A stretch of DNA of 64,000 bases from Candidatus Poribacteria bacterium (GTDB lineage Bacteria; Poribacteria; WGA-4E; WGA-3G): assembly GCA_022826805.1 (NCBI GenBank), contig JAJDUH010000047.1:23524-87523 (forward strand). Direction: 5' to 3'. The position numbers and the translations under genes were made by a program. The first letter of the stretch is position 1. The number at the start of each line of letters is the position of its first letter. The notes beneath the pieces are model-generated. The model searched no databases, had not been told where the DNA came from, and saw only the letters and a program-made list of their open reading frames with translations. Positions 25,687 through 37,196 of the stretch are shown here, in pieces.

Positions 25687-26949
25687 TTAAGTCCCCATTT
25701 CCCACGAGTTAAGGTATTTCTCTTGTTCCGCTGTGAGCGTATCAATTTCAATGCCAAACGCTTGCAGTTTCAACTGTGCTACAGTTTCGTCAATAGATTT
25801 AGGGACATCATACACCTGAATTTCAAGATTATCACGGTTCTTAGCAATGTACTCAACAGACAACGCCTGATTTGCAAAGCTCATGTCCATGACACTCGCT
25901 GGATGCCCTTCCGCCGCAGCGAGATTCACCAACCGACCTTCACCGACGAGATAGAGTTTCCTTCCATCGGCGAGTGTATACACATCTACATAGGGACGTG
26001 CACTTCCTTTATCAACACTCAATTTTCCCAGCATCGGGATATCAATTTCAACATCAAAATGACCAGAATTCGCGATAATCGCGCCATCCTTCATCGACTC
26101 AAAATGTTCCTTGCGTAAGACATGAATATCCCCTGTAAGCGTCACAATCAAATCCGCTTCTTGAACTGCCTCCAACATCGGCATGACCCGGAATCCATCC
26201 ATCACCGCTTCTAATGCTCTCAATGGATCGACCTCAGTTACGACAACGTTCGCACCTAAACCGCGCGCCCGACTGGCGACGCCTCTACCGCACCATCCAT
26301 AGCCCGCCACAACAACCGTCGTCCCAGCAATCAGGAGGTTAGTCGCCCTGATAATACCATCAAGGGTACTCTGTCCTGTACCGTATCGGTTATCAAAGAA
26401 ATGTTTTGTGTCAGCATCATTGACAGCAATAATAGGGTATCTCAGAACCCCTTCGGCTGCCATACTTCTGAGTCGGATGACCCCGGTGGTTGTTTCTTCT
26501 GTTCCAGCGACGACTTGTTCAATTAACGACGGATTGGTTTCTTCAGAGTGGAGCCTTGAGACAAGATCTGCCCCATCGTCCATAGTGATTGCGGGTTGCA
26601 TATCAAGAGCAGCCTCAATGTGTTTATAATACGTCTCTGTATCCACGCCGTCAATTGCAAAAACGCCGATCTTCTCATCAACAACGAGAGAGGCAGCAAC
26701 ATCATCTTGCGTGCTAAGCGGGTTTGATGCACAGACAACCGCCTCTGCACCACCTGCTTTCAGTGTCTTCATCAAATTCGCTGTTTCAGTGGTAACGTGT
26801 AGACACGCAGCTATCCTTAACCCTTCCAAGGGACGTTCATTTTCAAATCTCGCACGAATGGAATCCAGCACTGGCATGAATCGGTTCGCCCAATCAATTC
26901 GTTGTTTTCCTGTTGACGCGAGTTCTGTTGTTTTTATGTCGTAGTTCAT
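25687..26949 (-). CDS. ahcY: adenosylhomocysteinase
   Basis: S-adenosylhomocysteine hydrolase of 420 residues. It cleaves SAH to homocysteine and adenosine with bound NAD and so relieves product inhibition of methyltransferases. The NAD-binding [18 protein letters not shown] is at about 216-233, and GHFDVEID is near 300. The C-terminus lacks the roughly 40-residue insertion of the long form, so it is the short archaeal/actinobacterial-like type. The substrate loop reads HVTTETANL where many homologues have HMTIQTAVL. ATG 26949 is chosen over the GTG at 26952 because of the GGAAAG upstream. It follows metK by 42 bp, pairing synthesis and recycling of SAM. Confidence 0.95.
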   Translation of the reverse strand: MNYDIKTTELASTGKQRIDWANRFMPVLDSIRARFENERPLEGLRIAACLHVTTETANLMKTLKAGGAEAVVCASNPLSTQDDVAASLVVDEKIGVFAIDGVDTETYYKHIEAALDMQPAITMDDGADLVSRLHSEETNPSLIEQVVAGTEETTTGVIRLRSMAAEGVLRYPIIAVNDADTKHFFDNRYGTGQSTLDGIIRATNLLIAGTTVVVAGYGWCGRGVASRARGLGANVVVTEVDPLRALEAVMDGFRVMPMLEAVQEADLIVTLTGDIHVLRKEHFESMKDGAIIANSGHFDVEIDIPMLGKLSVDKGSARPYVDVYTLADGRKLYLVGEGRLVNLAAAEGHPASVMDMSFANQALSVEYIAKNRDNLEIQVYDVPKSIDETVAQLKLQAFGIEIDTLTAEQEKYLNSWEMGT

Positions 26950-26991
26950 CACTTTCCTTTTTCTTCACAAGTGTTTTTAATTTTGTTTTAA

Positions 26992-28116
26992 CTACCGGAG
27001 TTTTTCGACGTAATCGGTTTCTTCCCAAGTAAAGCCAGGTTCTTCGCGTCCAAAATGCCCGTACGCAGCAGTATTTTGATAGATAGGCTGACGTAAGTTC
27101 AACCGTTCAATAATGCCGAGCGGGGTCAAATCGAAATGTGCGTTGACCAGCTCCATGAGGGCTTCATCATTACCTGTACCAAAGGTATCCACCATAACGG
27201 AGATAGGATCTTTTCTCCCGATTGCATAAGAAATTTGAATTTCACAGCGTTCCGCGTGTCCGGCAGCAACAAGGTTTTTGGCAACGTGTCGCGCTGCATA
27301 AGTGGCACTTCGATCTACTTTAGTTGGATCTTTCCCAGAGAGAGCACCCCCACCATGCCTCCCCATACCACCATACGTATCGACAATAATTTTTCGCCCG
27401 GTCAATCCAGCATCACCTTGCGGCCCTCCCGTCACAAAACGTCCAGTTGGATTGATATGATATTTAATGTCTGGGCTTCGGAGATGCTCAGGTATAATTT
27501 TTTTGATAACTTCTTCAATAATTCCTTCTTGGAGTTGGATATCCACAACATCAGGACTGTGTTGTGACGAGATAACAACCGTGGTGACAGCCTTAGGTTT
27601 GCTGTCAGCATATTCAACGGTTACCTGAGATTTCCCATCGGGACGGATAAAAGGAAGGGTGCCATTTTTACGAACTTTTGCCAAACGTCGTGTCAATTGA
27701 TGTGCGAGTGTAATCGGCAATGGCATTAATTCCGGCGTTTCGGTGCATGCATATCCAAACATTAAGCCTTGATCGCCTGCACCACCTGGGTTTACACCCA
27801 TCGCAATATCGGGGGACTGCTTATCAATAATACTCAACACAGCACTGCGTTCAGCATCAAAACCGTATTCAATATCGGTGTACCCGATATCGGCAAGTAC
27901 GCGCCTGGCAATTTGTTTATCGTCATAGTTTGCAGTCGTCGTGATCTCGCCAGTAATAACAGCAAGTCCAGTCGTGACCAAAGTCTCACAGGCGACTCTA
28001 CCCATAGGATCGGCTGCAAGTATAGCATCAAGCACCGCATCAGAGATTTGGTCCGCTATTTTGTCCGGATGTCCTTCAGTGACAGATTCGGACGTAAACA
28101 GAAAATTTTTGCTCAA
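26992..28116 (-). CDS. metK: S-adenosylmethionine synthetase
   Basis: Methionine adenosyltransferase, 374 residues; makes SAM from methionine and ATP in the cytoplasm. Signature blocks are [13 protein letters not shown] near the start, ATP-binding [12 protein letters not shown], and the phosphate loop [17 protein letters not shown]. The start is a TTG at 28116 with GGGAG 8 nt upstream; no ATG precedes it in a suitable place. It is first of the pair metK-ahcY. The 240-bp gap to rpsA holds a long structured element, so metK may be expressed from rpsA read-through or from its own unseen promoter. Confidence 0.96.
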   Translation of the reverse strand: MSKNFLFTSESVTEGHPDKIADQISDAVLDAILAADPMGRVACETLVTTGLAVITGEITTTANYDDKQIARRVLADIGYTDIEYGFDAERSAVLSIIDKQSPDIAMGVNPGGAGDQGLMFGYACTETPELMPLPITLAHQLTRRLAKVRKNGTLPFIRPDGKSQVTVEYADSKPKAVTTVVISSQHSPDVVDIQLQEGIIEEVIKKIIPEHLRSPDIKYHINPTGRFVTGGPQGDAGLTGRKIIVDTYGGMGRHGGGALSGKDPTKVDRSATYAARHVAKNLVAAGHAERCEIQISYAIGRKDPISVMVDTFGTGNDEALMELVNAHFDLTPLGIIERLNLRQPIYQNTAAYGHFGREEPGFTWEETDYVEKLR

Positions 28117-28202
28117 TTCCGGGTCTCCCAGTCTACGTATGTATTTTTACACCGCCTCACAGTCTCCAAGCTTTTCGCATAAGAGATAGAAGGGTAGGTC
28201 CA

Positions 28203-28332
28203 TGGATCCACCCCTACACACAAAATAACGAAAACGGGCGTGCACAAGAACCTCTTCTACATCCAAATGTAGACATCTCTGTAGCGAGGTTTCGTTTTGC
28301 ACTCCCGTTTCCGCACCAAAAGCGTGGATCCA
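28203..28332. repeat. 130-nt structured inverted-repeat element between rpsA and metK
   Basis: Nested pairing: TGGATCCAC (28203-28211) with GTGGATCCA (28324-28332); CGAAAACGGG (28229-28238) with CCCGTTTCCG (28304-28313); GTGCA (28240) with TGCAC (28298); AACCTC (28249) with GAGGTT (28286); TCTACAT (28256-28262) with ATGTAGA (28267-28273) around a 4-nt loop. The stem is nearly continuous, with small bulges. It could be a structured RNA in the rpsA 3' end/metK leader or a MITE-like insertion. It does not match a SAM riboswitch that I recognise. Confidence 0.65.
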
Positions 28333-28356
28333 ATTAGGGTGAAGATACAAAGGACG

Positions 28357-30597
28357 TTAATTCTCGGAGTTCTCAGTATTCTCGGAACTCTCAGCGTTCT
28401 CGGCACTCTCAACACTTTCAGCGTTTGACTTACCCATTTCCTCTTTGAGTAGTGTCCCTAATGTAGTGACAGTCTCCTCGTGCACGGGTGCTTGGCGCCG
28501 GGACGCCCGCTCCCGCCGTGGACGAGATGGCTGCTCAGATCGTCTCTCGTTTTCGGTTGGCTGCTCTTCTTCAGGTACCGCCGCACGCTCTTGCTCGGCA
28601 ATGAGTGCTTTCAGGCTCAGCCCGATGCGCCTGTCTTTGGGAAACAAGTTAATTACCTTTAAGTCTAATTCGTCCCCTACCGAAACAACCTCTTCCGGCT
28701 TTTCAATCCGCCGATCCGCGAGTTCGGAGATGTGAATTAAGCCTTCGATCCCTTCCTCAAGTTTCGTGAATGCCCCAAAACTGGTGAGATTGACAATCGT
28801 GCCTCGGACGACAGAACCGACCTTGTACTTCTCTGGAACTTCTGCCCAAGGATCAGGTTGCGTCTGTTTGAGCCCCAATGAGACTCGACGTTCAGCAGCA
28901 TCAATCTGTAGCACCACTACCTCAATTTCACTACCCTCTTTAAGGGCTTCGTTGGCTGCAGCACCACGTTTCGTCCACGAGAGATCCGAAGTATGAATCA
29001 AGCCATCAATCCCAGGCTCAATTTCAACAAATACACCAAAGTTTGTTAAGTTTCGGACACGTCCCGTAATTTTGCTGCCAACCGGTGCGCGCTCCTCCAA
29101 GAGCTCCCAAGGATTTTGCTGTAACTGTTTGAGCCCCAGTGAAATCCGCTTGTCCTCTCTCGAAATCTCAAGTACAACGGCTTCAATCTCATCGCCCTTG
29201 TTGACGATCCGTGATGGTGCCACATTGCGGCGAGTCCACGCCATCTCGGAGACATGAATCAGACCTTCAACGCCTTCTTCAAGTTGTAAGAATGCCCCAT
29301 AGTTGACAATGTTCACAACTACACCGTGAACTGTCGAGCCAATTGGGTATTTCCCCTCAATGTTTTCCCACGGATCCGGTGTTTTCTGTTTCAAACCCAA
29401 CGAGATCTTCTCGTTCTCTGGGTTGATACCGATGACTTGGACTTCAATCTCTTCGCCAACTGAGACAACATCAGACGGATGATGGATACGCTTCCATGCC
29501 ATATCCGTCTTATGGAGTAACCCGTCAACACCACCTAAGTCTACAAACGCCCCAAACGCGGTAATATTTTTTACCACACCCTTGACGAGCTGATCCACTT
29601 CAAGCGTGCTGAGTACCTCTGAGCGCTTATGCGCCAGTTCAGCCTCTAAGCATGCCCGACGAGATAAGACGATGTTATGCCGTCGCTTGCTTAGGCTAAT
29701 AACCATCATGTCAAGCGTCTGTCCGACATACTGTTCAAGGTTCTGGATGGGCCGCAATTCAACTTGTGAAGCCGGTAAAAAACCTCGCAAAGAGCCAATA
29801 GTCACCCGTAATCCACCCTTAATCCGTTCGGTGATACGACCTTTGACAGGTGTGCTGGTCTCATGCGCAGTCGCAATCTCATCCCAAATAAGTGTCTGGT
29901 CAGCGATCTTCTTTGAAAGGACTATTTGCCCTTCTGCATCTTCACGCCGCACAATATAGACATCAATTTCATCGCCAACCTGCACAGCAGGTAAATCGTT
30001 TTCCCCAGTATCAAATTCTGATGCTGGAATGTAGCCTTCCGACTTAAAGCCTATATCGATCATAACCTCATCGCGGCTAACATCTACCACAACCCCCTTA
30101 ACAATCTCACCATCGGTAAATGCCTTGATCGAATTGTCATACGCCTCTTCAAGAGACTCAGCACTCATTGGCTCCGGTGGCTCTTCCGGTGCCGTTTCGG
30201 ACGCGCCTTCATCGGTAACCTCTGTTGCCTGTTCAGTATCAGCCTCGCTAACAACTACTTCCACCTTCTCCTCAGGTGTGGTTTCATCGGTAAGCTCTGC
30301 CACTTCCTCACTATCAGCCTCGCTAACAGCCGCTGCTACTACCTCTTCAGGGGCAGTCTCATCGGTAGATGCCGCCTGTTCAGAATCGGTATCCCCTGCA
30401 GTCGTTTCCACTTCACCGCTTGGGGTTTCCTCATATTCCTCGGTCTCTGTGTCGGTTGTTGAAGCTGCCTGCACAGCTTCTGGAGCTTCTGTCTCGCTTG
30501 CTACATCCTGACTTACCTCAACCGAACTTTCAGTTGAGTGTTTTTCTTCTTCCACATCAACAGTGGATGTGTTTGTATTTGCCTGTTCGTTGTTCAT
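28357..30597 (-). CDS. rpsA: 30S ribosomal protein S1 with long acidic N-terminal extension
   Basis: Ribosomal protein S1 homologue of 746 residues, which helps mRNA bind the 30S subunit. Six S1 (OB-fold) RNA-binding domains run from about 164 to 660, each with the G-F/G-A-F-V pattern (for example NITAFGAFVDLGG). Unlike the E. coli protein, the first 150 residues are a Glu/Asp/Thr-rich low-complexity region containing at least two copies of a 25-residue unit (TDETAPEEVVAAAVSEADSE and a close variant), and the last 20 are a SEN-type repeat. ATG 30597 is preferred over the TTG at 30600. The only good AGGAGG lies about 45 nt upstream of the start, fitting the lack of a normal Shine-Dalgarno in rpsA mRNAs. 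Confidence 0.92.
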   Translation of the reverse strand: MNNEQANTNTSTVDVEEEKHSTESSVEVSQDVASETEAPEAVQAASTTDTETEEYEETPSGEVETTAGDTDSEQAASTDETAPEEVVAAAVSEADSEEVAELTDETTPEEKVEVVVSEADTEQATEVTDEGASETAPEEPPEPMSAESLEEAYDNSIKAFTDGEIVKGVVVDVSRDEVMIDIGFKSEGYIPASEFDTGENDLPAVQVGDEIDVYIVRREDAEGQIVLSKKIADQTLIWDEIATAHETSTPVKGRITERIKGGLRVTIGSLRGFLPASQVELRPIQNLEQYVGQTLDMMVISLSKRRHNIVLSRRACLEAELAHKRSEVLSTLEVDQLVKGVVKNITAFGAFVDLGGVDGLLHKTDMAWKRIHHPSDVVSVGEEIEVQVIGINPENEKISLGLKQKTPDPWENIEGKYPIGSTVHGVVVNIVNYGAFLQLEEGVEGLIHVSEMAWTRRNVAPSRIVNKGDEIEAVVLEISREDKRISLGLKQLQQNPWELLEERAPVGSKITGRVRNLTNFGVFVEIEPGIDGLIHTSDLSWTKRGAAANEALKEGSEIEVVVLQIDAAERRVSLGLKQTQPDPWAEVPEKYKVGSVVRGTIVNLTSFGAFTKLEEGIEGLIHISELADRRIEKPEEVVSVGDELDLKVINLFPKDRRIGLSLKALIAEQERAAVPEEEQPTENERRSEQPSRPRRERASRRQAPVHEETVTTLGTLLKEEMGKSNAESVESAENAESSENTENSEN

Positions 30598-30662
30598 CAA
30601 GATACCTGGTCCATTTAAAAACGCGCAACCGCGTTAATCCGCCAGTTCCTCCTTATATTCAA

Positions 30663-30677
30663 AGTGCTTTTCGCACT
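30663..30677 (-). promoter_or_regulatory. small hairpin in the rpsA leader
   Basis: AGTGC and GCACT pair around a 5-nt loop. It lies between the proposed promoter and the rpsA start; S1 mRNAs are known in enterobacteria for leader hairpins used in translation and autoregulation. Confidence 0.35.
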
Positions 30678-30696
30678 CTCAAATCGGTTACGCAAT

Positions 30697-30726
30697 AGTA
30701 TACCACAAATGCATAAAGAAAAGCAA
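30697..30726 (-). promoter_or_regulatory. extended -10 promoter for rpsA
   Basis: Minus strand: TTGCTT (30726-30721), an 18-bp spacer, TATACT (30702-30697) preceded by TGG, giving an extended -10. The leader is about 95 nt. Confidence 0.5.
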
Positions 30727-30799
30727 CAATTTTTTTAATCGGTACGATTTCACGCTGCAAAAAACATATCCAACCCAACATTCAGGAAAAGAATTTTAT

Positions 30800-30828
30800 T
30801 TGACTTTTTTGCTGAATTAAGATAAAAT
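30800..30828 (+). promoter_or_regulatory. sigma-70 type promoter for the STAS/RsbW pair
   Basis: TTGACT at 30800-30805, a 17-bp spacer, TAAAAT at 30823-30828. Start near 30835, about 50 nt before the ATG at 30886. Confidence 0.65.
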
Positions 30829-30885
30829 TTGGGAAAAATAGTTCTAGTAATTATGTCTAGTTCTAATTTACAAGAGGTAATTTCT

Positions 30886-31230
30886 ATGGACTCGACCAAA
30901 TTAATGAAACTCCGTGAGACATCCGGCATCAAAATTATTGAGATAACAACAGACTTGAGTAGTTACGCAGCTTCTGATTTACGGAAGGTACTTGAAGGTC
31001 TCTTAGTGGAGAAAGTTGACAGGGTCGTCGTTAATCTTAGTCAGGTGAGTCATATCAATAGTACGGCTGTAGGTGCCCTCGTAGGTGTTGCCAAACGCCT
31101 ACGCCAGAACGGTGGCGATCTTAAAATTTGTGCCCTCGCTGATAATTTGACGCGCACCTTCAACCTCATTGGCGCTTCCAGCGTCCTTGAAATCTACGAA
31201 TCAGAAAATAGTGCCCTCGCTGCATTTTAA
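30886..31230 (+). CDS. STAS-domain anti-sigma factor antagonist
   Basis: A 114-residue STAS protein of the SpoIIAA/RsbV kind, which binds an anti-sigma kinase when unphosphorylated. The conserved phosphorylation loop reads SHINSTAVGALVG, with the Ser/Thr pair at about 66-67. ATG 30886 is chosen because GAGG lies just upstream and because earlier in-frame starts fall on or next to the promoter. It is followed after 19 bp by an RsbW-like kinase, the usual partner. Together with the converging RsbU-like phosphatase this forms a partner-switching module. Confidence 0.88.
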   Translation: MDSTKLMKLRETSGIKIIEITTDLSSYAASDLRKVLEGLLVEKVDRVVVNLSQVSHINSTAVGALVGVAKRLRQNGGDLKICALADNLTRTFNLIGASSVLEIYESENSALAAF

Positions 31231-31249
31231 ACGCACCAGACTTTAGCAT

Positions 31250-31705
31250 ATGGCGAAAGCAGATATTGAACTTAAGATTCCGAGTGCCGTCTTTTATATT
31301 GAACCTGTCCGAGCATTCATTGGGAACCTCGCACAAAGCCTCGGATTTCCCAGAAAACGCGTAGCTGACATCCAACTTGTGCTTGATGAAGTCTGCAGCA
31401 ACGCAGTACACCACGGTTCGGCTAACGCTACGGTTGGCGTCAAATTGCGAATAGCAGTTGATGCTCATGCCCTTGAAATTTTGGTAAGGGATACCGGATC
31501 AGGAAATGCAAGGCAAAAGAACTGGCTAACACATGAAAGGCTCTTGGAAATTGAAGCAAATCGCTCTCCAACCAGCGAGAGGGGACACGGTATTTTCATC
31601 GCAAAGTCGCTTTCAGATACACATGAAATGCGATCCAACGAAGCCGGCGGCACAGATGTCCGAGTCGTTTTCTATCTTCTAAAATCCAACAAGGTCGAGG
31701 TTTAA
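31250..31705 (+). CDS. RsbW/SpoIIAB-like anti-sigma serine kinase
   Basis: A 151-residue GHKL ATPase of the RsbW type. The N-box reads LVLDEVCSNAVHH (about 45-57), the G1 box VRDTGSG (about 81-87), and the second Gly box RGHGIFIAKSL. Such kinases phosphorylate the STAS partner and hold a sigma factor or other target inactive. It follows the STAS gene closely. No general-stress sigma factor lies beside it, so the final target is unknown; the ECF sigma gene at 55.8 kb is not an obvious client. The gene ends 2 bp before the end of the converging phosphatase gene. Confidence 0.85.
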   Translation: MAKADIELKIPSAVFYIEPVRAFIGNLAQSLGFPRKRVADIQLVLDEVCSNAVHHGSANATVGVKLRIAVDAHALEILVRDTGSGNARQKNWLTHERLLEIEANRSPTSERGHGIFIAKSLSDTHEMRSNEAGGTDVRVVFYLLKSNKVEV

Positions 31706-31707
31706 TT

Positions 31708-32892
31708 TCAGCCTGCAGCTTCAATAGCGATGAGCGTCAGATCATCGTCTTTCGGGCAATTGGCTGTGAATGTATCAACTGACTCGGAGACGTTAGCAAT
31801 AAGCTGTGCTGCAGGTTGGCTCGCACACTCACTTACTAACTCTTCAAGACGCTCTACTGTAAATTCTTCCCCTTGAGAATTCTTGGCTTCGTAAACCCCG
31901 TCGGTATATAGAAAGATCTTGCTCAACCGATCAAACGGATAATGAACAGTTTCATAAACCGACTCTCGCCAAATGCCCAATCCGTTTCCAGTGTTTTTAT
32001 CGCCGATAGGGTAATACGCCTGTTGATCACTATTGCACAAAAACGGAAAAGAATGTCCAGCATTTGCACAGACAAGTTCACCCTTACCAAGGTCAATGAT
32101 ACCGCAAAACGCCGTCGCAAACATGAATAGCCGCGAACTGATCAGATCGTTAAACCGAGTGTTTAGTATCTCAAGAAGGTAACCTGGGTTATTCTCAACC
32201 AGTTCTTGAAATTCCGCTAAAATTGTTTTAATAAAGACAGTTACAAAAGCCGCTGAAACACCATGTCCCATAACATCAGAGATAAAAACGCCAAGTCGAT
32301 TCCGCTCAATTTCCCAGACATCATAGAAATCCCCACCGACAGCCATCTCAGGGGTGCATCGGGAAGCTATCCGAAATCCAGATAACTCCTGGACACCATT
32401 CTGGGGAATCAGAATCTCCTGGATACTCCTTGCCATTTGGAGTTCTTCTTCCAAACGGGCATTATGTTTCGCAAGCGTATCCTGATACCCCTTAATTCGC
32501 AAAAGGGAACGGACGCGTGCGAGTACTTCTAAACTATCAAAAGGTTTTTCGATAAAATCATCAGCCCCCGCCTCAATAGACTTAATCCGATTTTCGCGCG
32601 TGTCCCGTAGGGCAGTTATCATTACAATTGGAATAAATTCTGTAGCCTTATTTGAGCGGACTCGCTTGACAACTTCAAAACCATCCATCCTGGGCATGTT
32701 GATATCTAACAAAATGAGATCCGGGTTCTCTTTTTCAATGGTATCAAGTGCCTCAAGTCCATCTTCAGCTGTACAGACTGCATATCCCTTCGCATTGAGA
32801 TGGATTTGTAGAATTCTGACATTTCTCGGTTCGTCATCAACAATAAGGATCTTCGAAGCTTCTTGCTCTGAAGGGCTCGTTTCAGGATTCAT
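31708..32892 (-). CDS. receiver-PP2C (RsbU/SpoIIE-like) protein phosphatase
   Basis: A 394-residue response regulator: a receiver domain (about 12-130) with phospho-acceptor Asp63 in LLDINMPRMDGF, a short coiled linker (about 135-170), then a PP2C-type SpoIIE phosphatase domain (GGDFYDVWEIERN, about 198-210; VMGHGVSAAF; and a late KDDDLTLIAIE). Its likely job is to dephosphorylate the STAS antagonist when its receiver is phosphorylated by the histidine kinase encoded upstream. The start ATG overlaps the stop of the preceding receiver gene by 4 bp (ATGA), indicating translational coupling. Confidence 0.9.
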   Translation of the reverse strand: MNPETSPSEQEASKILIVDDEPRNVRILQIHLNAKGYAVCTAEDGLEALDTIEKENPDLILLDINMPRMDGFEVVKRVRSNKATEFIPIVMITALRDTRENRIKSIEAGADDFIEKPFDSLEVLARVRSLLRIKGYQDTLAKHNARLEEELQMARSIQEILIPQNGVQELSGFRIASRCTPEMAVGGDFYDVWEIERNRLGVFISDVMGHGVSAAFVTVFIKTILAEFQELVENNPGYLLEILNTRFNDLISSRLFMFATAFCGIIDLGKGELVCANAGHSFPFLCNSDQQAYYPIGDKNTGNGLGIWRESVYETVHYPFDRLSKIFLYTDGVYEAKNSQGEEFTVERLEELVSECASQPAAQLIANVSESVDTFTANCPKDDDLTLIAIEAAG

Positions 32893-33335
32893 GTCTCTGT
32901 CCTTTTAAGGTGGGTTTCTACGCGTTCTACCAGTACCTTGATATCAATCGGTTTACTGAGGTAATCGTCACATCCGGATTTGAGAATTCGTTCCCTATCA
33001 CCAGACATCGCCGCAGCCGTTAGCGCAATAATGGGTATATCTACCCATGCAAGGTTCGCTTTAATTCTCCTTGCTAACTCTTCGCCACTTTGCCCTGGTA
33101 ATGCGATATCCATGAGAATGAGTTGTGGCATCGCGTCTTCTAAACTCGCGATCGCTTCCACAGCATCAGTTGCTTCAACGACTGTATAGCCTTTTGACTG
33201 CAGCACAATTCGTACAACTTTGCGGTTCAATTCTTGGTCCTCAATTACCAAGATTCGCTTTGGTGTGTCTGTCTGACCTTCTGCCGAAGATAGTTTTGCG
33301 GTTTTCACAGGTTGTCCTCTGTTCAAGCCAGACAT
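32889..33335 (-). CDS. single-domain response regulator
   Basis: A 148-residue stand-alone receiver: phospho-acceptor Asp76 in LILMDIALPGQSG, acidic pair in VIEDQE, and switch Thr in IIALTAAAMSGD. The PGQSG following the Asp and its position after a hybrid-type kinase are typical of CheY-like/Spo0F-like relay proteins. The first 25 residues are an unstructured extension; the ATG at 33335 has no clear Shine-Dalgarno. It probably passes phosphate between the kinase upstream and the receiver-phosphatase downstream, to which it is coupled by a 4-bp overlap. Confidence 0.88.
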   Translation of the reverse strand: MSGLNRGQPVKTAKLSSAEGQTDTPKRILVIEDQELNRKVVRIVLQSKGYTVVEATDAVEAIASLEDAMPQLILMDIALPGQSGEELARRIKANLAWVDIPIIALTAAAMSGDRERILKSGCDDYLSKPIDIKVLVERVETHLKRTET

Positions 33336-33379
33336 CTGAAATTAACCGGAATCGTAGAGTTAAGTTCCACTTTTTAACT

Positions 33380-35719
<2,340 letters not shown>

Positions 35720-35783
35720 GTTTCCGCTCCAGAAGGTGCGAGTCAGAGGCACCTCGCGCTGCACCATTGCCATTGCACGAAAG

Positions 35784-36545
35784 TTACTTAGTCACCAAAA
35801 CCGCTCGATCTGCCAGTTTGACAACAGTTTGCGTCGTACTTTGGAAAACGAGTTCATACAATCTACCGTGATGACTCGCACTTAGGGCAATTAAATCGCA
35901 ATCATTTGCCTCTGCATTCTCCAAAATATTCGAGACTGTAAAGCCACGTGCAGTCAGGAAATTAGTTTCAACATCATAGTAGTTCAAGTACGCTTCCATC
36001 TGCTGTCTAATTTGCGTAGCCTCGGATTGCGTACTTGACAGGGCGAGTCCAAGGATCCCAGCTTTCGTCAACTCACCAACTTCTGCGACGAGCCCCAAGA
36101 CGTGATCGGAGTAAACATCTCCATGATGCACAGCAAGAATTTTTCTCAAAAGTGTACACTGCTCATGCACCACGATAATAGGCCTCGTGATATGCAGTAG
36201 AATATCGTCAATTTGGTTCTGAATAAGCTTCAACCCACGTTCCCTTACATCTTCAGGGAGCCCTACAACGACAAGGTCAGCGGAGTGTGCTTTTTCGCAA
36301 ATCATTTGTCGCGGGTTCCCAGCAACCGCTTCAATATGATAATCTAAAAAGTCGTAAAGCGAACATTCCGCTTCTGTTCGACGGAGAACAGTCTCGGCTA
36401 CCTCAGGACTCCCACCATGACTGCTATCTTGAAAGAAAACACACGAGAGATGTGTCCCTAAAAGCACCGCCAATTGTCCAGCGTAATCAAAGGCATTTTT
36501 CTCATAATCCGTATCGCCAATAGCGACGAGGATATTTTTAATCAT
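35784..36545 (-). CDS. universal stress protein family, two-domain type
   Basis: A 253-residue protein with a UspA-like N-terminus (MIKNILVAIGDTDYEKNAFDYAGQLA) and a second UspA-like half ending LIALSASHHGRLYELVFQSTTQ...AVLVTK, so probably two fused USP domains. The ATP-binding G-x2-G-x9-G(S/T) signature is not intact in the C-terminal half (only HHG...QST remains), so it may not bind ATP. AAAGGAT precedes the start. It lies between STAS genes and the kinase, consistent with a general stress regulon. Confidence 0.75.
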   Translation of the reverse strand: MIKNILVAIGDTDYEKNAFDYAGQLAVLLGTHLSCVFFQDSSHGGSPEVAETVLRRTEAECSLYDFLDYHIEAVAGNPRQMICEKAHSADLVVVGLPEDVRERGLKLIQNQIDDILLHITRPIIVVHEQCTLLRKILAVHHGDVYSDHVLGLVAEVGELTKAGILGLALSSTQSEATQIRQQMEAYLNYYDVETNFLTARGFTVSNILENAEANDCDLIALSASHHGRLYELVFQSTTQTVVKLADRAVLVTK

Positions 36546-36636
36546 CAGATATCCTTTATAGGTGTAAGACTTAATATGTTCCTCGTAGGTCCCAAGGCAC
36601 CACGCCTACAATAAAACCCAAGTTAGATGGAATTTG

Positions 36637-36987
36637 TTATACACGCTGTAACAAGGAAGCAACAGCATCATCTTCACTTTCAAAGTTCTTAAAAACTGTG
36701 ATTAACCGTGCCATGACAATGAGATTTTTGACATGCTTGTCCACGTTAATCACTGCAATTTCCCCTCCACGTGGGTGAATATCGGCATACACTTTCATTA
36801 GGGCACCAAGACCGGAACTATCCATTCCAGTTACCCCTTTAAAATCAAACACGAGTCTTGGCGGAGAGGTGAGGTTTGCGAGCTTCTCCGATATAGTTTC
36901 GGAGACATCTTTTACACCCGGGGCAATCATTCTACCGGCCAATCTAAAAATCACTACCCCTTCTTTCTCCGACATGGTGATTGGCAT
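36637..36987 (-). CDS. STAS-domain anti-sigma factor antagonist
   Basis: A 116-residue STAS protein. The phosphorylation loop reads GVTGMDSSGLGALMKV with the Ser pair at about 60-61, nearly canonical SpoIIAA. AAAGGAA precedes the start. It is one of three STAS proteins in this cluster and is more like the next one (37197-37544) than the one at 30886. It may compete for or feed the same RsbW-like kinase, or another kinase elsewhere. Confidence 0.9.
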   Translation of the reverse strand: MPITMSEKEGVVIFRLAGRMIAPGVKDVSETISEKLANLTSPPRLVFDFKGVTGMDSSGLGALMKVYADIHPRGGEIAVINVDKHVKNLIVMARLITVFKNFESEDDAVASLLQRV

Positions 36988-37139
36988 AATATACTGTTCC
37001 TTTAAGTATAGAAATATCTGTATAACACACGATAAATCTAATCTTGAAATCCCTGTTGCATCGACGCTTGCCTCCCTGCCATGCTAACCGAAGTCACTGA
37101 CGTGTGCTGGCATTATAAGGTCTCCACAGGTGCTTCCCA

Positions 37140-37160
37140 CCTCCTTCAAACTGAGGGAGG
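37140..37160. other. hairpin between the two STAS genes
   Basis: CCTCC (37140-37144) pairs with GGAGG (37156-37160), with inner TCA/TGA pairing. The T-rich TCTTATTTTC follows on the plus strand only, so termination of the minus-strand genes is not clearly supported. Confidence 0.3.
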
Positions 37161-37196
37161 CGTCTTATTTTCTGTGCAATCTATGAACAACACTAA

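Noticed and set aside
28117..28356. SAM or SAH riboswitch upstream of metK
   Set aside because: Strong pairing is present, but conserved core sequences of the riboswitch classes I know were not found; kept only as an unassigned structured element.
30125..30511. Ser-rich plus-strand frame
   Set aside because: Antisense to the acidic repeat arm of rpsA; its composition is the complement of Glu/Asp codons.
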